From positions 1 through 45,416 of the forward strand of contig CAMDMY010000014.1 in NCBI GenBank assembly GCA_945902775.1: 45,416 bases of DNA, given 5' to 3'. Every line of letters starts with the position of its first letter. Position 1 is the stretch's first letter. The translations under genes and the position numbers were made by a program. Shown here piece after piece: positions 9,933 to 19,496 of the stretch. This DNA comes from Chryseobacterium gleum. GTDB lineage: Bacteria; Bacteroidota; Bacteroidia; Flavobacteriales_D; Crocinitomicaceae. Under the pieces are notes generated by a model that was not told where the DNA came from, did not search any database, and saw only the letters and a list, made by a program, of their open reading frames with translations.

Positions 9933-10469
9933 TTAGTCTTCTTTCGTTTCTTCAGCATCAGAAGCAGACTCTTCATTAGAAGGAGTTTCTGTTTCAGTAG
10001 CTTCGTTAGAAACTTCAGTAGTAGCTTCAGCAGCAACATCGTCACCCGCTTTTTTACCACCACGACGAGAACGACGTGTTACTTTTTTAGTAGATTCATT
10101 AGTGTAAATCTCATTGAAATCAACTAATTCAATTAAACACATTTCTGCATTATCACCTAAACGGTATCCAGTACGAATGATACGAGTGTATCCTCCATTA
10201 CGAGTTGCAACTTTAGGAGCTATATCTCTGAATAACTCAGAAACTATCTCTTTGCTTTGCAATTCACTAAACACAGCTCTTCTTGAGTGAGTAGAATCTG
10301 TTTTAGATTTAGTTATTAAAGGCTCAACATATACTCTTAATGCTTTCGCTTTAGCAACTGTAGTGTTAATGCGTTTGTGCAATAAAAGAGAACAAGCCAT
10401 ATTAGATAGCATAGCTTTTCTGTGAGCTGTCTTTCTACCTAAATGATTATTTTTTTTACCGTGTCTCAT
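9933..10469 (-). CDS. rplQ: 50S ribosomal protein L17 with acidic C-terminal extension
   Basis: The last gene of the cluster encodes large-subunit protein L17. The first 120 or so residues are a normal L17 ([20 protein letters not shown], then [22 protein letters not shown]). After about residue 125 comes a basic patch ([13 protein letters not shown]) and then a tail of about 40 residues made almost wholly of Glu, Ala, Ser, Thr and Asp. The total of 178 aa compares with about 127 in E. coli. Such tails are seen in Bacteroidota L17 but their role is not established. It is 93 bp downstream of rpoA, with a hairpin in the gap. Confidence 0.97.
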   Translation of the reverse strand: MRHGKKNNHLGRKTAHRKAMLSNMACSLLLHKRINTTVAKAKALRVYVEPLITKSKTDSTHSRRAVFSELQSKEIVSELFRDIAPKVATRNGGYTRIIRTGYRLGDNAEMCLIELVDFNEIYTNESTKKVTRRSRRGGKKAGDDVAAEATTEVSNEATETETPSNEESASDAEETKED

Positions 10470-10497
10470 TTGTTTAAATTTCGTAAGTAACGGTTAA

Positions 10498-10529
10498 CTG
10501 AGTTCTTTCAAGGTATCGCTTTAACTCAG
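10498..10529 (-). other. Hairpin in the rpoA-rplQ spacer
   Basis: CTGAGTT (10498-10504) is complementary to AACTCAG (10523-10529) around an 18-base loop, within the 93-bp spacer between rpoA and rplQ. There is no T tract, so it is not an intrinsic terminator. It may be an RNA processing or stabilising element or a ribosomal protein binding site. Confidence 0.4.
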
Positions 10530-10562
10530 CCACCTATTACGCCATTATTAATTTTTGCGATA

Positions 10563-11555
10563 CTAGTCTTTATCTAATTTATATTTAGCAACATTCATTC
10601 CGAAGTTAAGACTTTTGTTATCAACTAAGTCTTCTAATTCAGTAAGAGATTTCTTACCAAAATTACGGAATTTCAATAAATCATTTTTATTGTATGACAC
10701 CAAATCACCTAATGTTTCAACATCAGCTGCTTTTAAACAGTTCAATGCACGTACTGACAAATCCATATCAACTAATTTAGTTTTCAATAATTGTCTCATG
10801 TGTAAAGAAGTTTCATCGAACTCTTCAGAATCTGCTTTAACTTCACTATCCAATGTGATACGCTCATCAGAGAATAACATAAAGTGATGAATTAAAATCT
10901 TAGCTGATTCTTTTAAAGCTTCCTTTGGATGAATAGAACCATCAGTTACAATATCAAAAACTAATTTCTCGTAATCTGTTTTTTGCTCAACACGGAAGTT
11001 TTCAACAGAAAACTTTACGTTTTTGATAGGAGTAAAAATAGAATCAACAAATATAGTTCCGAAAGGAACATTTGAAAGTTTATTTTCTTCAGCTGGAATA
11101 TAACCACGACCTTTAATAATCGTTAATTCTAAATCCAATTTAACTGAAGACTCCATATTACAGATAACTAAATCTGAATTTAATACTTGAAACCCAGAAG
11201 TGAATTTACCTAAATCACCAGCAGTCAATTTATTTTGACCACTAATAGATACAACAACAGTCTCGTTATCAGTACCTTCTATTTGTTGTTTAAAACGAAC
11301 TTGTTTTAAATTCAAAATAATCTCAGTAATATCTTCTACAACTCCTTTGATAGTAGTGAATTCATGATCAGCTCCTTCGAAACGAACAGAAGAAATTGCA
11401 AATCCTTCTAATGAAGAAAGCAAAATACGTCTTAAAGCATTACCTACTGTAATTCCGTATCCTGGTTCAAGAGGACGAAATTCAAACTGTCCTTGATGCT
11501 CATCGGACTGGATCATAATAACCTTGTCAGGTTTTTGGAAATCTAAAATTGCCAT
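10563..11555 (-). CDS. rpoA: RNA polymerase alpha subunit
   Basis: Dimerises to nucleate RNA polymerase assembly and contacts upstream promoter DNA and activators. The N-terminal domain (about 1-235) includes [20 protein letters not shown] and [11 protein letters not shown] linker leads to the C-terminal domain (about 260-320) with the helix-hairpin-helix motif [19 protein letters not shown] and the later [14 protein letters not shown]. At 330 aa it has full length. It lies between rpsD and rplQ, as in the usual alpha operon. Confidence 0.98.
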   Translation of the reverse strand: MAILDFQKPDKVIMIQSDEHQGQFEFRPLEPGYGITVGNALRRILLSSLEGFAISSVRFEGADHEFTTIKGVVEDITEIILNLKQVRFKQQIEGTDNETVVVSISGQNKLTAGDLGKFTSGFQVLNSDLVICNMESSVKLDLELTIIKGRGYIPAEENKLSNVPFGTIFVDSIFTPIKNVKFSVENFRVEQKTDYEKLVFDIVTDGSIHPKEALKESAKILIHHFMLFSDERITLDSEVKADSEEFDETSLHMRQLLKTKLVDMDLSVRALNCLKAADVETLGDLVSYNKNDLLKFRNFGKKSLTELEDLVDNKSLNFGMNVAKYKLDKD

Positions 11556-11592
11556 TTTTTTGTTCTTCTTTTTAATTGTCTTACAATTGCGC

Positions 11593-11623
11593 GGTATAGA
11601 AGTTTGAAGAAGTCAACTATACC
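11593..11623 (-). other. Hairpin in the rpsD-rpoA spacer
   Basis: GGTATAG (11593-11599) pairs with CTATACC (11617-11623), and TTGA/TCAA extends the pairing inside with a bulge. This is the longest spacer of the cluster (143 bp), just after rpsD. S4, the product of rpsD, is the alpha-operon autoregulator in E. coli, so an S4-binding leader for rpoA is one possibility. No T tract follows. Confidence 0.4.
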
Positions 11624-11698
11624 CTTTGGCTGTAATTCAATGTGATTAATTAATCTTACTAACTTATCGGATAAATAATTAGGTGCAAAAGCAACTAA

Positions 11699-12307
11699 TT
11701 ATTTAGAATACAACTCTACGATTAATTGTTCTTTGATGTTTTCAGGAATCATCTCACGTGCCGGAACACTTAATAATCTACCTGTCATATCAGAATTGTT
11801 CCAATCTAACCAGTCGTATTTTTTTGTGTTTGAAGCTAAAGAATTAGAAACAACTTCTAAAGATTTAGATTTCTCACGGATACCAACGATATCTCCAACT
11901 TTTACAACATAAGAAGGAATATTTACAACATCACCATTTACTGTAATATGTCTGTGAGAAACTAATTGACGAGCACCACTTCTTGTAGGAGAAACTCCTA
12001 ATCTGAAAATAGTATTGTCTAAACGTGTTTCACATAATTGTAACAAATTCTCACCAGTAATACCTTTCATTCTAGAAGCTTTCTCAAACATGTTTGAGAA
12101 TTGTTTTTCAAGAATACCATATGTATACTTCGCTTTTTGTTTTTCTTTTAACTGAATACCATATTCAGATAATTTACCACCACGTCTTTTGTTAGGACCG
12201 TGTTGACCTGGACCGTAAGCTCTACGATCTAATGATTTGTCTGGACCAAAAATTGGGTCTAAGAAACGACGTGCAATTTTTGATTTTGGACCTGTGTATC
12301 TTGCCAT
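11699..12307 (-). CDS. rpsD: 30S ribosomal protein S4
   Basis: Primary 16S rRNA-binding protein that nucleates assembly of the small-subunit body. The 202-aa product starts [15 protein letters not shown] and carries the S4 RNA-binding domain at about 92-155 ([39 protein letters not shown]). The zinc-ligand cysteines of some S4 proteins are missing, so this is a zinc-free form. In many bacteria S4 also represses its own operon. Here it is bordered by the two longest spacers of the cluster (78 and 143 bp), which would leave room for such control. Confidence 0.97.
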   Translation of the reverse strand: MARYTGPKSKIARRFLDPIFGPDKSLDRRAYGPGQHGPNKRRGGKLSEYGIQLKEKQKAKYTYGILEKQFSNMFEKASRMKGITGENLLQLCETRLDNTIFRLGVSPTRSGARQLVSHRHITVNGDVVNIPSYVVKVGDIVGIREKSKSLEVVSNSLASNTKKYDWLDWNNSDMTGRLLSVPAREMIPENIKEQLIVELYSK

Positions 12308-12324
12308 TTTATTTGTTTTTACAA

Positions 12325-12371
12325 AGAGAGATTATGAATTAAGGCTTTTCCTTCGATAACCGAATTTCTCT
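12325..12371 (-). other. Imperfect hairpin in the rpsK-rpsD spacer
   Basis: AGAGAGATT (12325-12333) and AATTTCTCT (12363-12371) pair at eight of nine positions, and AAGG/CCTT form an inner hairpin. It is placed directly upstream of rpsD in a 78-bp spacer. It is not a terminator because no T run follows on the minus strand. Confidence 0.35.
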
Positions 12372-12385
12372 TTTTTATTAATTTA

Positions 12386-12772
12386 CTAAACTCTTCTTCT
12401 TTTAGGAGGTCTACAACCGTTGTGAGGAAGCGGAGTAACGTCAATAATTTCTGTTACTTCAATACCATTGTTATGTAATGATCTCATTGCAGACTCACGT
12501 CCTCCACCTGGACCTTTAACATATACTTTTACTTTACGTAATCCGAAGTCATGTGCTTCTTTAGCGCAATCCTCAGCAGCAACTTGTGCAGCATAAGGAG
12601 TGTTCTTTTTAGAACCTCTGAAACCCATTTTTCCAGCCGAAGACCAAGAAATAACTTGACCAGCGTTGTTAGTCAAAGAAATAATGATGTTATTGAAGGT
12701 AGCATGGATATGCGCTTCGCCAACTGCATCTACTTTGACAATCTTCTTCTTTTTTTGATTAGACTTTGCCAT
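12386..12772 (-). CDS. rpsK: 30S ribosomal protein S11
   Basis: Platform protein of the small subunit that binds 16S rRNA next to the mRNA exit region. The 128-aa product shows the S11 signatures [47 protein letters not shown] and the C-terminal [18 protein letters not shown]. It follows rpsM by 10 bp in the standard alpha-operon order. Confidence 0.98.
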   Translation of the reverse strand: MAKSNQKKKKIVKVDAVGEAHIHATFNNIIISLTNNAGQVISWSSAGKMGFRGSKKNTPYAAQVAAEDCAKEAHDFGLRKVKVYVKGPGGGRESAMRSLHNNGIEVTEIIDVTPLPHNGCRPPKRRRV

Positions 12773-12782
12773 CTTTACTTAA

Positions 12783-13157
12783 TTATTTAGTCGCTTTTTT
12801 CTTGTTAGCAACTGTTTTTCTCTTACCTTTTCTTGTACGAGAGTTATTCTTCGTGTGTTGACCTCTTAACGGTAAACCAGAACGGTGACGAATTCCTCTG
12901 TAACAACCGATATCCATTAAACGTTTAATGTGTAATTGTACTTCTGAACGAAGTGATCCTTCCACTTTAATTTCATTTAAAGAATTACGAATAGCTCCTA
13001 ACTGATCGTCATTCCAATCTTGAACTTTGATATTTTCATCAATACCATTAGCCTTCAAAATCTGAGCTGAAGTGCTACGTCCAATACCGTAGATGTAAGT
13101 CAAACCGATTACACCTCTCTTGTTTTTTGGTAAATCTATACCTGCAATACGTGCCAT
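12783..13157 (-). CDS. rpsM: 30S ribosomal protein S13
   Basis: Head protein of the small subunit; it forms bridges to the large subunit and contacts the P-site tRNA through its tail. The 124-aa sequence begins [21 protein letters not shown], has the helix-two-turn-helix region around [10 protein letters not shown], the signature [20 protein letters not shown], and a strongly basic C-terminus. It lies 11 bp after rpmJ. Confidence 0.98.
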   Translation of the reverse strand: MARIAGIDLPKNKRGVIGLTYIYGIGRSTSAQILKANGIDENIKVQDWNDDQLGAIRNSLNEIKVEGSLRSEVQLHIKRLMDIGCYRGIRHRSGLPLRGQHTKNNSRTRKGKRKTVANKKKATK

Positions 13158-13168
13158 ACTTATTTATT

Positions 13169-13285
13169 TTACCCTTGTCTTTGTTTAAGTTTAGGATTCT
13201 TTTTATTAATCACATAAACCACACCATTTCTCTTAACAATCTTACAATCTGCAGATCGTTTTTTTACTGAAGCTCTTACTTTCAT
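13169..13285 (-). CDS. rpmJ: 50S ribosomal protein L36
   Basis: A 38-aa gene in the space between infA and rpsM. It starts [20 protein letters not shown] and ends NPKLKQRQG, the typical L36 termini. Only one cysteine (Cys14) of the four zinc ligands (CCCH) is kept, so this is the zinc-independent variant. Positions were read directly: ATG complement at 13283-13285 and TAA complement at 13169-13171. The infA-rpmJ-rpsM order supports it. Confidence 0.95.
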   Translation of the reverse strand: MKVRASVKKRSADCKIVKRNGVVYVINKKNPKLKQRQG

Positions 13286-13309
13286 TTTATTTTCTATTAA
13301 GAAATTTTC

Positions 13310-13528
13310 TTATTTGTATCTGAAAGATATTCTACCCTTTGTTAAATCATAAGGAGACATCTCTACTTTTACACGGTCACCAGGAAGAATTTTAATGTAA
13401 AACATTCTCATTTTTCCTGAAATATGAGCTGTTAAAACATGCCCATTTTCTAATTCAACTCGAAACATTGCGTTTGAAAGGGCTTCTGTAATAACCCCAT
13501 CTTGTTCAATCGATGCTTGTTTTGCCAT
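13310..13528 (-). CDS. infA: Translation initiation factor IF-1
   Basis: Single OB-fold (S1-like) protein that occupies the ribosomal A site during initiation with IF-2 and IF-3. The 72-aa sequence is full length, starting [13 protein letters not shown] and containing [20 protein letters not shown] and [20 protein letters not shown]. The gene is 2 bp after secY, without adk or map between them. This differs from the E. coli arrangement but is usual in Bacteroidota. Confidence 0.97.
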   Translation of the reverse strand: MAKQASIEQDGVITEALSNAMFRVELENGHVLTAHISGKMRMFYIKILPGDRVKVEMSPYDLTKGRISFRYK

Positions 13529-13530
13529 AT

Positions 13531-14868
13531 TTAAAATCCTGATAATTCGTTATCTGTTCTTCTTCCTCTTACTCTAGTCCCATCCATTAAACCATCCATA
13601 TGACGATTTAATAAATAAGATTCAATTTGTTGTAAAGTATCTAATACCACACCAACCATAATCAGAACTGAAGTACCTCCAAAGAACATAGCAAAAGCAT
13701 CATTTACACCAACTATATGAGCTATAGCAGGTAAAATAGCAACTATTGCTAAAGATAAAGAACCTGGGAAAGTAATTCTAGAAACCAAAGTATCAATGTA
13801 TTCGGCTGTCTCTTCACCTGGCCTAACACCTGGAATAAATCCACCACTACGTTTTAAATCGTCCGCAATTTTACCAGGATTAATCATAATAGCTGTATAA
13901 AAATAGGTAAAAACTATAATTAAAACAGCTAATAAAGTATTATACCCAACGCCATAAACATCACTTAAAGCACGTTGAAAATAACTTGTTTCAGCACCTT
14001 TTCCAGAGAAAAGCATTACTGGAATAGTCATAATTGCTTGAGCAAAAATAATAGGCATTACACCACTAGCATTTACCTTAATTGGCAAATAACTTCTAGC
14101 ACCTTGCGCATCAACTGCTCTAGCTCCAACTACACGTTTAGCCGTATTTAAAGGAATTTTTCTAACACCCTGAACAATTAGAATAGTACCTAAAATAACC
14201 AACATAAATGCTACTATTTCAAGAACGATTTTAATTAAGTTACCAGAACTAATTCCAATCTCAGCAATGAATGCTTCAGGTAAACGCGCTAAAATACCAA
14301 CAGTAATTAATAATGAAATACCATTACCAATACCTTTATCAGTTATTCTCTCACCTAACCAAACAGCAAACATAGAACCTGCAATTAAAACTATAATAGT
14401 TTGTGTCCACCAAAAAGTTGAAGCATCAACAGGCATTGCACCTTTTTGAGCAACATATAAAGACAAATAACTTGGTGCCTGAAGAGCACAAATTACGATA
14501 GTCAATATACGAGTAAAATTATTTATTCTTTTTCTACCAGACTCACCTTCATTTTGCATTTTTTGAACAGCAGGAACTGCCATCCCAAGTAATTGCATAA
14601 TGATAGACGCACTAATATAGGGCATAATTCCTAAAGCCATAATGGAAGCGTTAGAAAACCCTCCTCCAGAGAAAAGAGACAACAAAGTTTCAAGTGTATT
14701 TTGTCCACCTGCTTCTTGTGCTTTCTCAAGAGCTGTATAGTTAACCCCTGGTAAAATTATAAATGATCCTACTCTGTAAATAAGAATAAGAGAAAGAGTC
14801 AAAATAATCCTCTTTCTCAATTCTTCAACTTTCCAGATATTTTTAATATTCTGTATAAACCGTTTCAT
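13531..14868 (-). CDS. secY: Protein translocase subunit SecY
   Basis: Central channel of the Sec translocon in the cytoplasmic membrane, through which signal-peptide proteins of this window would pass. The 445-aa protein has about ten hydrophobic segments. Signatures include [16 protein letters not shown] (TM2 region), [19 protein letters not shown], the cytoplasmic loop [18 protein letters not shown], and a C-terminal [11 protein letters not shown]. It is in the usual spc position between rplO and infA. Confidence 0.98.
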   Translation of the reverse strand: MKRFIQNIKNIWKVEELRKRIILTLSLILIYRVGSFIILPGVNYTALEKAQEAGGQNTLETLLSLFSGGGFSNASIMALGIMPYISASIIMQLLGMAVPAVQKMQNEGESGRKRINNFTRILTIVICALQAPSYLSLYVAQKGAMPVDASTFWWTQTIIVLIAGSMFAVWLGERITDKGIGNGISLLITVGILARLPEAFIAEIGISSGNLIKIVLEIVAFMLVILGTILIVQGVRKIPLNTAKRVVGARAVDAQGARSYLPIKVNASGVMPIIFAQAIMTIPVMLFSGKGAETSYFQRALSDVYGVGYNTLLAVLIIVFTYFYTAIMINPGKIADDLKRSGGFIPGVRPGEETAEYIDTLVSRITFPGSLSLAIVAILPAIAHIVGVNDAFAMFFGGTSVLIMVGVVLDTLQQIESYLLNRHMDGLMDGTRVRGRRTDNELSGF

Positions 14869-14893
14869 TCTTAAAAAATGTTGGCTAAGTTAA

Positions 14894-15340
14894 TTAGATT
14901 TCTGAACAATTCCCACCTTTTTCTTCAATAACTGTTTTAGCAGCTGCTGAGAATTTATGAGCAGTAATGTTCACCTTTGATGTCAACTCACCTCTACTTA
15001 GGATTTTAACCAATTCATTTCTTGAAACTAATCCATTATCACGAAGTACTTCAGGAGTAATTTCAGTAATGTTTTTACGTTCAACTAATGATTGAATGAT
15101 ATCTAAATTGATAGCTTTGTATTCAACACGGTTAATATTTTTGAAACCAAATTTAGGTACACGTCTTTGAAGAGGCATCTGTCCACCTTCAAATCCTATT
15201 TTAGTTTTGTAACCTGATCTTGATTTTGCTCCTTTGTGTCCTCTTGTCGAAGTACCACCACGACCAGAACCTTGTCCACGTGCAATTCTCTTACGGTTTT
15301 TCGTAGAGCCTTTTGCTGGAGTTAAATTTTCTAAATTCAT
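14894..15340 (-). CDS. rplO: 50S ribosomal protein L15
   Basis: Late-assembly 23S rRNA-binding protein. The 148-aa sequence has the Gly/Arg-rich N-terminus typical of L15 (KNRKRIARGQGSGRGGTSTR, GHKGAKSRSGY, GFEGGQMPLQRRVPKFGF) and a globular C-terminal half. It sits 25 bp upstream of secY. Confidence 0.97.
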   Translation of the reverse strand: MNLENLTPAKGSTKNRKRIARGQGSGRGGTSTRGHKGAKSRSGYKTKIGFEGGQMPLQRRVPKFGFKNINRVEYKAINLDIIQSLVERKNITEITPEVLRDNGLVSRNELVKILSRGELTSKVNITAHKFSAAAKTVIEEKGGNCSEI

Positions 15341-15361
15341 CGTAAATTTATTTAATAAGTT

Positions 15362-15538
15362 TTACTCAACAACTTTCAAAAGATGTTGTACTTTTTTTAT
15401 CATACCTAGGATTTGTGGATTCGCTTCTTTTTCAAGAGTTTGATTCAACTTTGTAAATCCTAACGCAACTAGCGTAGCTTTTTGATCAGCAGGGCGATTA
15501 ATAGCACTTCTTACATGCTTAATTTTAATTGTAGCCAT
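15362..15538 (-). CDS. rpmD: 50S ribosomal protein L30
   Basis: A small gene of 58 codons in the 210-bp gap between rpsE and rplO. The product starts MATIKIKHVRSAINRPADQK and ends KVQHLLKVVE; the central LVALGFTKLNQTLEKEANP fits L30. ATG complement is at 15536-15538 and stop complement at 15362-15364. Position between rpsE and rplO is the conserved location of rpmD. Confidence 0.95.
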   Translation of the reverse strand: MATIKIKHVRSAINRPADQKATLVALGFTKLNQTLEKEANPQILGMIKKVQHLLKVVE

Positions 15539-15550
15539 AATAATTTCTAT

Positions 15551-16066
15551 TTACCCGTGAAACACTTTATCAACTGAAATTCCACGTTGTTTAGCAACTG
15601 CAACAGCATCTCTCATTTGAGATAATGCATCCATAGTAGCTTTAACAACATTATGTGGATTTGAAGATCCTTGAGACTTCGCTAATACGTTATGTATACC
15701 AACACTTTCAAGAACAGCACGCATTGCACCACCTGCAATAACACCTGTACCTTCTGAAGCTGGTTTAAGTAAAACTTCTGCTCCTCCAAATTTACCTTTT
15801 TGAGTGTGAGGAACAGTACCTTTTAAAATAGGAACTTTAATTAAGTTCTTTTTCGCGTCTTCTATACCTTTTGTGATAGCTTCTGTAATCTCTTTCGCTT
15901 TTCCTAAACCATGACCAACGATTCCATGCTCATCTCCAACAACTATAATAGCTGAAAAAGTAAAGTTACGTCCTCCTTTAGTTACCTTAGTAACACGGTT
16001 TACAGCAACAAGCTTATCTTTAAGCTCTATATCTGAAGGTTTTACCCTGTTTAATACCTGTGCCAT
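15551..16066 (-). CDS. rpsE: 30S ribosomal protein S5
   Basis: Small-subunit protein at the mRNA entry side, with a role in decoding accuracy. The 171-aa product has the double-stranded-RNA-binding-like N-terminal domain ([37 protein letters not shown]) and the C-terminal domain with [20 protein letters not shown]. It is 3 bp after rplR. Confidence 0.97.
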   Translation of the reverse strand: MAQVLNRVKPSDIELKDKLVAVNRVTKVTKGGRNFTFSAIIVVGDEHGIVGHGLGKAKEITEAITKGIEDAKKNLIKVPILKGTVPHTQKGKFGGAEVLLKPASEGTGVIAGGAMRAVLESVGIHNVLAKSQGSSNPHNVVKATMDALSQMRDAVAVAKQRGISVDKVFHG

Positions 16067-16069
16067 ATT

Positions 16070-16423
16070 TTAAAATTTAAGTCCAGCTTCTCTAGCTGAG
16101 TTAGCTAATGATTTTACTCTACCGTGGTATAAATAACCATTACGGTCAAAAACAACACTGTCAATTCCTACTTTGATTGCTTTCGCAGCAACTTCTTTTC
16201 CAACAACACCAGCTTGTTCTGATTTACTCAATTTTTCAACTGCTTTGTTCTTGAAAGAAGATGCAGATGCTAATGTTCTACCTGCAACATCATCAATTAA
16301 CTGAGCATAAATTTGCTTGTTACTTCTGAAAACAGTTAGACGAGGCATCTTAGAAGTACCAGTAATTCTTTTTCTGATTCTTCTTTTAATCTTTGCTCTT
16401 CTATTTATCTTACTAAATGCCAT
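16070..16423 (-). CDS. rplR: 50S ribosomal protein L18
   Basis: 5S rRNA-binding protein of the central protuberance, acting with L5. The 117-aa sequence shows a basic N-terminus ([20 protein letters not shown]), then [18 protein letters not shown] and the C-terminal [19 protein letters not shown]. Gene order rplF-rplR-rpsE is canonical. Confidence 0.97.
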   Translation of the reverse strand: MAFSKINRRAKIKRRIRKRITGTSKMPRLTVFRSNKQIYAQLIDDVAGRTLASASSFKNKAVEKLSKSEQAGVVGKEVAAKAIKVGIDSVVFDRNGYLYHGRVKSLANSAREAGLKF

Positions 16424-16435
16424 GATAATAACTAA

Positions 16436-16990
16436 TTATTTTTTACCTGCAGCTTTACCCGCTTTTCTTCTTATTTCTTCACCTAAGTAACGAACACCTT
16501 TTCCTTTGTAAGGTTCTGGTTTGCGAAGGGAGCGAATTTTGGCTGCGACTTGACCTAAAAGTTGCTTATCAATCGACTGTAAAGTTACGACTGGTGCTTT
16601 ACCTTTTTGGGTGTCTGCAGATACCATAATTTCTTTAGGAAGTTCGAAAACAATTGGATGTGAGTAACCCAATGCTAACTCCAACAATTGACCTGTTGCA
16701 GTTGCACGGAAACCAACTCCGATTACTTCTAACTCCTTTTTATACCCTTCCGAAACTCCAACAATCATGTTGTTAATTAAAGAACGGTATAAACCGTGCT
16801 TCGCTTTATGAGCTGGACTTTCTGATTCGCGGCTTAAAGTTACTTGGCTGTCCTCAATAGTTACAGTAACACAAGAATCAATTTCTTGAGTTAATTCACC
16901 TTTCGAACCCTTTACAGTAACAACGTTACCGTCTAACTTTACGTTTACTCCACTCGGGATGTTAACTGGGGATTTACCTATCCTTGACAT
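16436..16990 (-). CDS. rplF: 50S ribosomal protein L6
   Basis: Large-subunit protein near the factor-binding centre. From the ATG at 16990 the product is 184 aa, beginning MSRIGKSPVNIPSGV. It has two L6 domains and the C-terminal signature KPEPYKGKGVRYLGEEIRRK. A longer in-frame reading to a TTG at 17023 would overlap rpsH and add 11 residues with no L6 character, so it is rejected. The spacer to rpsH is then a normal 17 bp. Confidence 0.97.
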   Translation of the reverse strand: MSRIGKSPVNIPSGVNVKLDGNVVTVKGSKGELTQEIDSCVTVTIEDSQVTLSRESESPAHKAKHGLYRSLINNMIVGVSEGYKKELEVIGVGFRATATGQLLELALGYSHPIVFELPKEIMVSADTQKGKAPVVTLQSIDKQLLGQVAAKIRSLRKPEPYKGKGVRYLGEEIRRKAGKAAGKK

Positions 16991-17007
16991 TTTACACTTA
17001 TTAAAGA

Positions 17008-17406
17008 TTAATAAACATAACAAAGGACTTCTCCTCCTACGTTATGTGTTTTTGCTTCTTTGTTTGTGATTATACCTTTAGAAGTAGAAACAATCGCTAT
17101 ACCTAATCCATTTAATACACGTGGCAAATTATCTGCACCACTATATTTTCTTAGACCTGGTCTAGAAGCTCTCTCCAATTTTGTAATTGCAGGAACTTTT
17201 GTTGACTGGTTATACTTTAAAGCGATTTTAATCACTCCTTGTTTATCATCCTCTTCGAATTTGTAATTAGTGATATAACCTTGATCATATAAAATCTTGG
17301 TCATAGCTTTTTTCACATTCGAACCAGGAATTTCGACCATTTTCAAACGAGCTGAACTTGCGTTACGAATTCTCGTTAAAAAATCTGCGATAGGATCTGT
17401 ATTCAT
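17008..17406 (-). CDS. rpsH: 30S ribosomal protein S8
   Basis: Primary 16S rRNA-binding protein of the platform; S8 is the autoregulator of the spc operon in E. coli (known for the family, not shown here). The 132-aa product starts [20 protein letters not shown] and ends with the S8 signature [18 protein letters not shown] and GGEVLCYVY. It follows rpsN by 21 bp. Confidence 0.98.
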   Translation of the reverse strand: MNTDPIADFLTRIRNASSARLKMVEIPGSNVKKAMTKILYDQGYITNYKFEEDDKQGVIKIALKYNQSTKVPAITKLERASRPGLRKYSGADNLPRVLNGLGIAIVSTSKGIITNKEAKTHNVGGEVLCYVY

Positions 17407-17427
17407 AATTTTCCTATTATACTTTAA

Positions 17428-17742
17428 TTACCAACTTGCTTTTGTTACTCCTGGGATTTTCCCTGCCAATGCCATTTCACGGAATGTTACCCTTGAAATT
17501 CCAAATTGTCTCATATAACCTCTTGGTCGTCCTGTTAAACCACAACGATTGTGAAGGCGAATTTTAGATCCATTTACTGGCATTTTTTGAATAGCCATCA
17601 TAGCATCCCACTTAGCAGCTTGAATTTCCTCAGAATTGCTAGTTGACTTCAATATAGTAGTCAATTCTTCACGTTTCTTAGCATATCTAGCTACCGCTTT
17701 TTCTCTTTTGCGCTCACGCGCTTTCATTGATTCTTTAGCCAT
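17428..17742 (-). CDS. rpsN: 30S ribosomal protein S14 (zinc-free form)
   Basis: Small-subunit head protein. The 104-aa sequence has a basic, helical N-terminal half ([20 protein letters not shown]) and the C-terminal signature [20 protein letters not shown] with [18 protein letters not shown]. Only one cysteine is present instead of the CxxC pairs of the short zinc form, so it is the long zinc-independent S14. It lies between rplE and rpsH. Confidence 0.97.
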   Translation of the reverse strand: MAKESMKARERKREKAVARYAKKREELTTILKSTSNSEEIQAAKWDAMMAIQKMPVNGSKIRLHNRCGLTGRPRGYMRQFGISRVTFREMALAGKIPGVTKASW

Positions 17743-17748
17743 TTCTAC

Positions 17749-18300
17749 TTATTTTTTAATGAATGGGAAACCAAATGCATCTAATAATGCTTTACCTTCT
17801 TCATCACTTTCAGCTGTTGTAACAAAAGTAACATCCATACCTAGGATCTTATTAACTTTATCAATATCAATCTCTGGAAAAATGATGTGTTCTTTAACTC
17901 CTAAGTTGAAGTTACCTCTACCGTCAAAACCTTTAGAATTAATACCTTTAAAATCTCTAGTTCTTGGCAAAGCTACAGAAATAAAACGATCTAAAAAATC
18001 GTACATTCTATCACCACGCAAAGTAACCTTCGTCCCAATTGGCATTCCTTTTCTTAGTTTGAAATTTGAGATATCTTTTTTAGATAACGTTTGAATAGCT
18101 TTTTGACCAGCAATTCTTGTTAAATCTAAAACAGCATTATCAATCAATTTTTTATCAGCAACCGCATCACCCATTCCTTGGCTTAATACGATTTTTTGAA
18201 GTCTTGGTACTTTCATTACTGTTTTGTACCCAAACTTCTCAGTTAATCCAGAAATAATTTCCTGAGAATACTTTTCTTTAAGTCTTGGTGTGTAAGTCAT
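17749..18300 (-). CDS. rplE: 50S ribosomal protein L5
   Basis: 5S rRNA-binding protein that contacts the P-site tRNA and the small-subunit head. The 183-aa product carries [14 protein letters not shown], the long conserved loop with [20 protein letters not shown] and [19 protein letters not shown]. Its start codon overlaps the rplX stop by one base, indicating coupled translation. Confidence 0.98.
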   Translation of the reverse strand: MTYTPRLKEKYSQEIISGLTEKFGYKTVMKVPRLQKIVLSQGMGDAVADKKLIDNAVLDLTRIAGQKAIQTLSKKDISNFKLRKGMPIGTKVTLRGDRMYDFLDRFISVALPRTRDFKGINSKGFDGRGNFNLGVKEHIIFPEIDIDKVNKILGMDVTFVTTAESDEEGKALLDAFGFPFIKK

Positions 18301-18617
18301 TACTTGATCTCCTCCCCTGATTTTTTAGAATAACGTACTAATTTTCCTTTATCATTCATTTTACGTCCGATGCGAGTTGCAACACCGTTATGAACTACCA
18401 TAAGGTTAGAAATATGTATTGCAGCTTCACGCTCAACAATTCCACCTTGAGGATCTTTTGCACTTGGCTTAGTGTGACGTTTAATTAAGTTCACACCTTC
18501 AACAACTGCACGCAATTTTTTCTTGTCAATCGTAAGGATTTTACCTTCTTGACCTACTGATTCACCGCTTAATACTTTAACGGTATCACCCACTTTAATA
18601 TGTAACTTCTGTTGCAT
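18300..18617 (-). CDS. rplX: 50S ribosomal protein L24
   Basis: Assembly-initiating 23S rRNA-binding protein with a KOW motif. The 105-aa sequence contains [20 protein letters not shown] at about 5-24 (KOW) and the family region [20 protein letters not shown]. It overlaps rplE by one base and follows rplN by 13 bp. Confidence 0.97.
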   Translation of the reverse strand: MQQKLHIKVGDTVKVLSGESVGQEGKILTIDKKKLRAVVEGVNLIKRHTKPSAKDPQGGIVEREAAIHISNLMVVHNGVATRIGRKMNDKGKLVRYSKKSGEEIK

Positions 18618-18630
18618 AATTTACTTTTTT

Positions 18631-18999
18631 TTAAAGTACTTCGGGAGCCAAAGATACAATTTTCATAAAATTGTTTTCTCTTAACTCACGAGCTACAGGT
18701 CCAAAAATACGTGTTCCTCTGATCTCACCAGCTTGATTAAGAATAACGCAAGCGTTATCATCAAATCTAATATAAGATCCGTCAGCACGACGAATTTCTT
18801 TTCTTGTTCTTACGATTACCGCCTTAGCTACCTGTCCTTTTTTAACGGCTCCAGAGGGCGTTGCACTTTTGATAGCTACGACAATTTTGTCTCCAACTGA
18901 AGCATAACGACGTTTTGTTCCACCCAACACGCGGATGCACAAAACCTCTTTTGCTCCAGAATTATCAGCTACTGCTAGTCTTGATTCTTGTTGTATCAT
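18631..18999 (-). CDS. rplN: 50S ribosomal protein L14
   Basis: Large-subunit interface protein that bridges to 16S rRNA. The 122-aa sequence begins [20 protein letters not shown] and has [20 protein letters not shown] and the C-terminal [20 protein letters not shown]. These are standard L14 motifs with no unusual change. Confidence 0.98.
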   Translation of the reverse strand: MIQQESRLAVADNSGAKEVLCIRVLGGTKRRYASVGDKIVVAIKSATPSGAVKKGQVAKAVIVRTRKEIRRADGSYIRFDDNACVILNQAGEIRGTRIFGPVARELRENNFMKIVSLAPEVL

Positions 19000-19008
19000 T
19001 ACTACAAA

Positions 19009-19266
19009 TTATTTTGCTCGTTCAATAACTTCTACTAGTCTCCAATTCTTTGACTTAGACAAAGGTCTAGTCTCCATAATTTTTACTGTATCTCCTTCAT
19101 GACAATCATTATTCTCGTCATGAGCTACAAATTTAGTAGTTTTTTTGACAAACTTACCATACTTAGGGTGTTTTACTTTTCTTTCTACTGAAACTACGAT
19201 AGATTTATCCATCTTATCGCTAGCAACTATCCCTATACGTTCTTTTCTTAAATTACGCTTTTCCAT
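19009..19266 (-). CDS. rpsQ: 30S ribosomal protein S17
   Basis: OB-fold 16S rRNA-binding protein of the body. The 85-aa product shows [39 protein letters not shown] and [20 protein letters not shown], the standard S17 motifs. It lies 9 bp before rplN and 29 bp after rpmC. Confidence 0.97.
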   Translation of the reverse strand: MEKRNLRKERIGIVASDKMDKSIVVSVERKVKHPKYGKFVKKTTKFVAHDENNDCHEGDTVKIMETRPLSKSKNWRLVEVIERAK

Positions 19267-19295
19267 ATCAAGCTTATACTAAATTTAACAGACAA

Positions 19296-19490
19296 TTAAG
19301 CCTGTGCTTCACGTTTAGATAATTCAGTACTTAATCTTGCGACTATTTTACGTACTTTTTGAATCTGTATTGGATTTTCCAATGGGGCAACACTATGAGT
19401 TAATTTTAACTTAGTTAATTGCTCTGAAAAATAAACTACACGACCCTTTAAATCTTCAACTGAAAGTTTTGTGATTTCTTGCATCTTCAT
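19296..19490 (-). CDS. rpmC: 50S ribosomal protein L29
   Basis: Two-helix protein at the peptide exit, forming part of the docking site for trigger factor and SRP together with L23. The 64-aa sequence includes ITKLSVEDLKGRVVYFSEQL and the signature VRKIVARLSTELSKREAQA. Two ATG codons (19490 and 19484) are possible starts; the outer one leaves a 6-bp spacer to rplP and is kept. Confidence 0.95.
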   Translation of the reverse strand: MKMQEITKLSVEDLKGRVVYFSEQLTKLKLTHSVAPLENPIQIQKVRKIVARLSTELSKREAQA

Positions 19491-19496
19491 AATATA

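Noticed and set aside
9857-10127. Open frames overlapping the end of rplQ on both strands
   Set aside because: They are by-products of the repetitive codons of the acidic L17 tail.
16991-17023. N-terminal extension of L6 starting at TTG
   Set aside because: It overlaps rpsH and gives non-conserved residues; the ATG at 16990 gives the normal L6 start.
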